From: Mantis religiosa
Taxonomy: Eukaryota > Arthropoda > Insecta > Mantodea > Mantidae
Direction: 5' to 3'
NCBI GenBank assembly: GCA_030765055.1
Contig: CM060954.1
Span: 109,554,054 to 109,618,053 of the forward strand
DNA length: 64,000 bases
Under the pieces are notes generated by a model, which was not told the DNA's origin, searched no databases, and saw nothing but the letters and a program-made list of their open reading frames with translations. Position 1 is the first letter of the stretch. Every line of letters begins with the position of its first letter. This document shows positions 57,366-64,000 of this stretch, piece after piece. A program made the translations under genes and the position numbers.

Positions 57366-60300
57366 CCTTTAAGAAAGCATTCATTTATCACCTTGCTAGT
57401 ATTACATGTATGAAAAACTGTTTATTTAAGCTTTTTGCAATTTCTTTGTGCTCATTTAGGGCTGTAAGTATTAATGCTGGGAGCTAGAGTACCGAATAGA
57501 GGAGCAGAGCTGCAATAACGATTTTTATGCTAAAAAGGTCAATGGTTTCACGTTATACTATAAACTGCGGGTTGCATAGATCAGAATAAATAGGGGCAGA
57601 AGACTCGCCCGGTATATACTTTTTTGAAAGGGAAGAACGTTTATCCAGACACTGAGCCAAAGTTCTCTGTACCATACTTCTTTTCACAGCATACATTAAC
57701 GCTTCTTCAATTCAAGTGACGTTAACAGAGAAAAAACTCTCTGTCATTGTTGGTAAGAAAGAAAAGGTAAGGAAACTGCAGCTTCTACCCCGGTGTTTAT
57801 TTTCCTAGAAAATACGTGTTAAACGAAATCTAACATATCCATATATAGGAACTCTTAAAATATTTTCACAACTTAACGAACGATGTTTTTGATGTGTGAG
57901 TCTCAGTGTGAATAAAAGGCTTTCTTTATCACTACGTCGTTCTCAAATATGCCTTTGGGGTCACTATTCTAACTTATAGCGGGTTTGCCCTTAACTTCTT
58001 CCAACATCATTACGCTTCCATGTAATCAGTAGATTTAAGTAATATCAAATAGCCACATAGGGTAATTTAGTACTTATTGCGTTATAGAAAAACACCTGTT
58101 TTATGAAATAATAAAGGAAATCTGTGAATTAAGAGAGGTTTCTTTTTTCATTGAAAACTGCGACATCATATCCAAGTAACCTTAATTTACGCAGAGGTTT
58201 TCCGTTTGTTTTCCATTGAAAAATAATCTCAATTTCATGTTCTATAATAATTTTATGAAATACCTTTAATGTTTTCATAGCATTTCTGTAGTTAATTATA
58301 TCCATGCATCTTTGAATATACTAGCTTGGTTTAGAACAATAGGTCTCAAAATTCCTTATTAGCAGCACCTAACAACTTAAGGGTTTGTTGCATCCTATTA
58401 ACTCACCATTAATTATCTTGAGGCAATCTGAAATACATTTTAATTTACTCTCTCGCCCTTAAATATGAAAAACAATTGGCTGCTATTAGTAAAGAAACAG
58501 TCTTTTGTTTTCGCATCTTCAACTCCCAGCCACATAATATATTTTATTAATTAGTAGCCTAACTTTCCTTGAATTTCTCTTTAAAACATTTTCGCGAGCT
58601 ACTCAAATGGCTTTCCGGGATTTCAATGCAAAGTGCTGAAGGAAAAATAAAAGGATAGCTTCAATTAGAAAGGATTTTAAGTTCTTCAGTCAAGTTGGTG
58701 AATTCACTTAACATATACACTGCCGTCGTAAAGCAGAGGGGGTTCGCTATTCAAAGCTTATACGCCAGTTATTGACGTCGGGATTTGTATACGAATAAGG
58801 CAGGAGGTAAAGGCAGAGCTTCAAGAAATAAGGAAGTACAGTCATCGACTCTTACAAAAGGCCCTCATCTAAAAATCTCAATATAAAATATTCAAATAGT
58901 CAGCAATTCCTTCTCATTTAAACTCACTCTTCAGGAATTACTCTCTTGAATAAACGTTTCTTTTGCTTTTTAAGATAGAATTCTCGGTAAATTAAATTCT
59001 TTTATCAACTTCTTTCAGTTATACCTTTTTCAAACGTTTACACATTTTTCTACTAGCTTATCCATACAAAGTGAATCAGGTTATACATTTTATATCTTAT
59101 ATTTCTGAGGTTTGAACTGTATGAGACACGACCAAATTAAAGATATTTTAGTCTGTAGTAATGGAGGCACAGAGGCAGGTAAAAATTGCGCTCATGAATT
59201 ATTAATATTTTCAACATAATTTTTATTCATCGTTGTGAGTCAAGCTAAACTGGGGCTAAGAGAAGTACGCTTAAATAATGTACGTTTTAGGTTATCACTG
59301 AGAGAGAGATTTCGAGCACTGCATTGTACATAACTACAGGAGGTTTCAGAACGCAGGAAAACAGCCCCACAAGACGCGCAGAAGTTCCGGAAATAATGTA
59401 GGTACAATTTTTCATAGAAATTTAATACCTTTATCCCTTACTTTCAAATTTAATCTGCATCACACTGTGCCACTAAATTGAAAGCTACTGCATTAATTAT
59501 ATGAGTTATTAAAATTAACAATACATGTCTTAAATTATTTAAACTTCAGAACTAGTCCTGTCATCACAGACTGAGATATAGGAGACTCTTTATTAGAGCT
59601 TAAACCTTTGATAATGGTTCTCAGTTCACTTATACAGCTTGTTTCAAAACAACACCCAAAGATTATAGGAATTGCGCAAATTATAACTTAACTAGTCCGA
59701 ATTTCGGTGTCGTAGCTTCCATATCTGTTAGGTATAATGTTATGCAGCATCTGATATTGTGATATACTCACTTTGTTTCGTATTATCATTTACTTTTAAA
59801 CATTATTATTGAGAAACCAAAACAGTTTTGTGTCAGTGATGAGTCGTACATTTAGTAAGAACAAGTCGCCGCCAGGCGTCCGGCTCCTTATGGCTGGTTG
59901 TGAAATCTTCGCAGTAGTATTTCTATGCAAACAACTGGTTGCTGTGAGCTAGCCAGCCATGGAAGGTTCTGAAGCTGGCTGGCCAAAAGAGATTAGCTTG
60001 ACCTTCGCAGGAGATGGTGAGCGACTCTCTAATGGAACGCTTGTGTTACATATCTCCGCGCCTGTAGAATGTTGTATTGTATTGTGTTTAGGTGTTTAGA
60101 ATTTTGAATAAAACAGGTATGTAAGTTTCAAGGAGAATTGTGTATTTAATTATGAAGTGTCCCGTATCTTCCAAGTCTTAATGTAAGTAATTTGACCTCT
60201 CACTATCCGAGTTATATTCCCCAGTAGTATCCTTGGAAAAGTTCAACCATTTGGTTAATAATAACAGAGATATCACAATACTACATGATTTTGTGATTAG

Positions 60301-61839
60301 GCAGCTCAGGAACCACTGGTGTGCGAACCACAAAAGTTATTGTGACGCACCGGCCACGAAAACAAAAGCTCTTTATCAGTGACCCTAGCCTACCTTGCAG
60401 GTAATGGGGCAAAGGGCAGTTACTTGTGCAACAGTTGACTAAAAACTCGGACAGTTGCAAGATTGCTCTTCAGTGTAAAACTACACATTCCTTCCTAACA
60501 GGGAGGATTTTGCGCGTACTTAGATAGCAGATCCAAGCAATATGGAGCGATATACGAACGTCGAAATAACGGATATGGTTTTGATGGATGGAAGAGGTGA
60601 AGGGATTTTAACGAACGCACGATTAATTTAATTTCATTAAGATATGAATTGTAGAAATATTTACATCAATTATAATATTTATTTGTTTAACTTCAGAGCA
60701 TTTTGTTATGATCTTAATTGTGTAATACTTTCAACCACTTACTGTACATATCAACACCTTCCTTTTCAGTTACAAATGCTTTATTTTGTATTATCAAACA
60801 CGTGCAATAAAATGCTTGTCTCATTGTAAAAGCTATTTAGTTTTGGTTAATTCATCTACAATTACTTCATGTTTTTGTTCCGTTTATCATTTAACGCTAC
60901 CACCCTTAGCCTCACTAACATTAACTTTCGTCTAAAATGTATAAGTTACATATGTTCACCAGTTTATTTGCCATCATGGACTGCTATAACGGAATCTTGG
61001 AACACGTTAAACACTCATAAACATAATTAAGCAATACCTTCTTTATTTCTGTTTCAGAAGCCAAAGAAATTCTTAATAATAGCAAGCTACTGCGGAGTAT
61101 GCCGGTATACTTACAAACAGTTACAGCGGGCGGCTCGGCGTGTGACCTATACCTGTGAACACCGACAGTGTGAGGCACGCTTCGTTGTTCGTCTCACTGC
61201 TTAATGCACACTCATTCTGGAGCATTTTTATGCGGTAAAAACTATCTATATGTGTCACACCGAAGCTGGGCAACTACTTCTATATGTTCGGTTTCGTTTT
61301 GAAACATTCTATAGTTTCGTCAGTAAACATTAAATTAGGTGTCCCACCTAATTCAAATGAATGAAATGAAACAAAATTTGAAAATTCCAATTTGTCAGAG
61401 AGATATATATATGTCAGGGGCTCTCACAGTGAGAAAGTATGCACAATCCATGAAGGTGAACAACACTTCCAACACCAAGTTGCGTTTTACAAATGGAATA
61501 TGTATGCTTATTCTAGCAAAATGGAAACTAGAGCTACAGTTAGGGATAACGCACTTGGTTTTACGTTTATAAACCTCATACATTCTGAAGTATTTGACTG
61601 TTACAGGATGGCAATGGCGCCACCGTTTCTAACGTAATGCAGCGCATGTAGTTTTGTGCTCAGAGAACGGGTTGCTTACACTGGCCTGTAGCCTGCTTTA
61701 AACAAACCGATATAAGCTTGGCACGTTCTAGCTTTCAGTGAGCTAGTGTCTCCTGATCTTACTCTAAAGTAATGCACTACGTTCCGGATATTCTTTCCAT
61801 ATTGACATACTAAACCGTGTTTTCGTTTGCCGTTTAACA
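57366..61839. other. No recognised feature; one moderately GC-rich patch
   Basis: Mostly AT-rich non-coding DNA. A GC-richer patch at about 59850-60130, with an aataaaac block near its end, could be an unmatched LTR, but there is no second copy in the window. The small palindrome aattaggtg/cacctaatt sits at 61333-61353. Confidence 0.35.
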
Positions 61840-61999
61840 GTTGCGTCATCTAGTCGATACCGGCCTTCAATAGCGAAGAAAATCTGGATATTATTTTAAT
61901 TTAGGGCGAATATCGCAGAAATGCAACTGCAGCACTGGCATTGTACGGTGAACGCTACCCAAATCAACGGAGTCCTTCACCTCATACAATTAATTACTG

Positions 62000-62909
62000 C
62001 GAGGGCTGTTCAATAAAGAATGATCACTTTTTTTGACAACATAACTTTACTCATTCCCATTATTTTGATGGTCCTTCTCAAAATAGTCTCCCCTGAATGC
62101 TATGCACTTGTCCCAGCGTTTCCGCCAGTCTTCAAAGATATGCTGGAAACAATTTTTTGAGAGATCTTTCAAAATCGCCTCCGCAGCCTTCACCACTGTT
62201 TCTGATGATGGATAATGCCTCCCACGAAGGCATTTCTTCAAGTTATGGAATATAAAACAGTTACATAGGGCTAAATATGGAATATTGGGAGAGTGAGAGA
62301 TGCACTTCACGTTGATTTTTGTAAGAAATTCAGCAACAACATTGGCAATATGCGGCCGCGCATTATCGTGGTGCAGCATCCACCCTGCTTCATGGAAATG
62401 TAGTCTTTTGCGTCTGATATGGACTTGCAATTTATTCAGGACATCGCTGTAGTATTGTACAGTTAATAATGTGTGTGCAGATACAACATTCTGGTAAACA
62501 ATTACATGAATATCAAAGAATGAGGTGACGATAATTTACCCAAGAGAAGCAACAACTTATGCTTTTTTGGGGGGTTGGTGATGAAGGAGATTTGCGCACT
62601 GAGCTTTGCTGTTCTCTCAGGATCAAAATGATGTAGCCAAGTTTCATCAGCAGTGATTACGTTTGAAAGATACGCCGGATCTTCCTCTAACATCAACTTT
62701 AAAATCAAGTTACCTCCATTGCAGCAGTAGGCGATACTGAACATGTCTGAACTTGCCTGTTTCTCACAGGCGGGAACCAGCAGCACCAACAATGAAACTG
62801 CTATGGCGTGTGTTTCACATTAAGCTACCAGAATATAATAAGATTGACTTTATTGCGGAAAATTATGACCGTAAACAAATTATGATTATTGTTTATTGAA
62901 CAACACTCG
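62000..62909 (-). mobile_element. Mariner element nested in the DDE transposon
   Basis: Terminal inverted repeats cgagggctgttcaataaa (62000 onward) and the complement of cgagtgttgttcaataaac (ending 62909), with TA at the right edge (62910-62911). Its orientation is opposite to the host element. At about 910 bp it lacks the N-terminal DNA-binding part. Confidence 0.85.
62047..62792 (-). pseudogene. Mariner transposase remnant (nested copy)
   Basis: The frame 62502-62792 carries the first catalytic block (VITADETWLHHFDPE). The frame 62047-62430 carries the second (MLHHDNARPHIANVVAEFL) and the C-terminus to FEKDHQ. At the third catalytic position, 35 residues after the D of HDNARPH, N replaces D (ALCNCF). 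The helix-turn-helix region is missing. It is inactive by both deletion and residue loss. Confidence 0.85.
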
Positions 62910-63860
62910 TAACATCTACACGAAACTCAGGTAAACAGGAAACTGGGCTCCCACAAAGCGACAACGAATGAAGACAGCGACTGGAAACGAAATTGCTGTT
63001 CTGGCTGCTGAAGCGTCCGATCCTGAGGTGAGTGTCTGACTGATTGCATGATGTTCTGGAATAAGTCGCAGTAGTGTGTCCAGAATTTTGCAAAGGCATC
63101 GGTTCCATCCGTTCCATATCTCAATTCACCAGGAACTGTGCCGGAATGACTGAATCCCGCATTGAATTTTGTCTTTTTGCACTTCAGCAGTTGCAAGGTA
63201 ATCCAGTATTCCTAAGTAACACGTTGTTTACGGACGAAGCTTCATTTACAAATCACGTTCGTGTGAATCTGCGGAATATGCACCGCTGGTCCGTGCAAAA
63301 TGTCCAATGGATTTGACAAGCTGCTTATCAACGACAGTGTAGTGATAACGTTTGTTGTGGTATCATTGGTAACGGTATCTTAGGTACCTATTTTTACCAG
63401 GGAAGATTAAACTGACAGCGATATGCATCATTTCTGTAACACACTCTACCCCTCCTCATGGAGGACGTGGGATTGGAAACACGTCTATCAATGTGGTTCC
63501 AGCATGGTGGATGTCCCGCACACTATGCCCAAGTTTCCAGAGACGTTGTGGATGCGAAGTTATCAAATAGGTAGATAGGACGGGGAGGTCCTATGCGATG
63601 GCCAGCTCGGTCCCCAGACTTGAAGCTATTAGACTTCATTCTCTAGTGCGTAGTGAAAGATAATGTGTATCAAAAATCGCCAACGACAGTAGAGGATATG
63701 CATCATATTACTGCGGCGTCTGCGACAATATCTGTGGATGTACCACTGGAGCACCGCAAACCGTGCGGCACTCTCTTGTTACCAGATTCCAAAAGTGTAT
63801 TGAAAACGGAAGACACTCGGACATATATAATTAAATACCATATTATTATGAAAAGATGAC

Positions 63861-64000
63861 AAGGCAAATATATGCTGATTTAAAGTGCAATTAAGAAATT
63901 CCCCTTCATCAAAAGCTTATGAATACTTTCGAGATTAATACTTAAACTACTTAAAGTAATGTTTACTTGCGGTATAACACTTTTGGGCCCTTTTGATATT
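63861..64000. other. No recognised feature
   Basis: Short AT-rich end of the window; it may include the 3' end of the DDE transposon. Confidence 0.4.

Larger units (their letters stand above)
61840..63860 (+). pseudogene. DDE transposase of the DUF4817-type family, interrupted by mariner
   Basis: Before the mariner, frames give NATAALALYGERYPNQRSPS, the N-terminal signature of this insect family. Coding resumes after 62910 with blocks such as TATGNEIAVLAAEASDPEVS, then FCLFALQQLQGNPVF and LFTDEASFTNHVRVNLRNMH (first catalytic D, within 63074-63316). The second block reads QHGGCPAHYAQVSRD, with G where D is expected. The third region has GRGGPMRWPARSPDL and a VVKDNVYQ tail (63653 onward). Multiple stops and frameshifts make it dead. 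Terminal repeats were not identified. Confidence 0.8.

Noticed and set aside
59850..60130. Candidate LTR with a polyadenylation-like block
   Set aside because: No partner LTR, no TG...CA boundaries with flanking repeats, and no adjacent retroelement coding sequence.
61333..61353. Perfect 9 bp palindrome with 3 nt loop
   Set aside because: Short enough to be expected by chance in this length of AT-rich DNA.

Overview
The window looks like intergenic, transposon-dense DNA from an arthropod, most likely an insect with a large genome. A hemimetabolous insect such as a cockroach would fit, but that is inference. The evidence is AT-rich non-coding sequence, several families of tRNA-derived SINEs, mariner, Tc1-like and Mutator-like transposase remnants, RTE-like and RNase H-bearing LINE fragments, and one Ty3/gypsy-like LTR element. 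I found no intact host protein gene, rRNA or genuine tRNA gene, no CRISPR array, and no sign of bacterial gene organisation.

The main structure is a direct repeat of roughly 20-22 kb. Copy A runs from 3805 to the assembly gap at 26260. Copy B runs from 28040 to about 48464. The order of parts is the same in both: LINE fragment, SINE-2, (GGT)n tract, small hairpin, composite SINE-5, inverted-repeat element with a tRNA-like core, mariner fragment, a pair of GC-rich repeats, solo LTR, (ATC)n tract, a LINE with an F-A-D-D box, a second LINE fragment and a degenerate reading frame. The copies differ by later events. Only A carries the mariner at 5807-6719 (a region probably deleted from B), the GC-rich element at 9338-9886, a 1.7 kb segment with a Mutator-like transposase remnant, and two further SINE insertions (20431-20960 and 25853-26094). 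Only B carries a 2.8 kb Ty3/gypsy-like element (38285-41117) and an 89 bp tandem duplication. Identity between the copies is patchy: blocks that look about 99% identical sit between clearly diverged stretches. A gap of exactly 1000 N separates the copies, so a true segmental duplication cannot be told from two haplotypes placed side by side.

Region by region. 1-3800: rearranged SINE-1, an inverted repeat, a solo LTR fragment, SINE-2 inside an older tRNA-like element, and a long foldback with tRNA-like arms. 3805-26259: copy A. 26260-27259: gap. 27260-28030: 3' end of a LINE with an RNase H domain. 28040-48464: copy B. 48870-54720: three decayed remnants of one Tc1-like DDE transposase family. 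54905-55171: SINE-4 with a perfect 10 bp target duplication. 55200-61800: little that I recognise. 61840-63860: a decayed DDE transposon interrupted by a mariner element.

All coding features are fossils or fragments. Their value is as a layered record of insertions, nesting and duplication rather than as a working gene set. SINE and repeat family names used here (SINE-1 to SINE-6, GC-rich repeat) are local labels, not database names.
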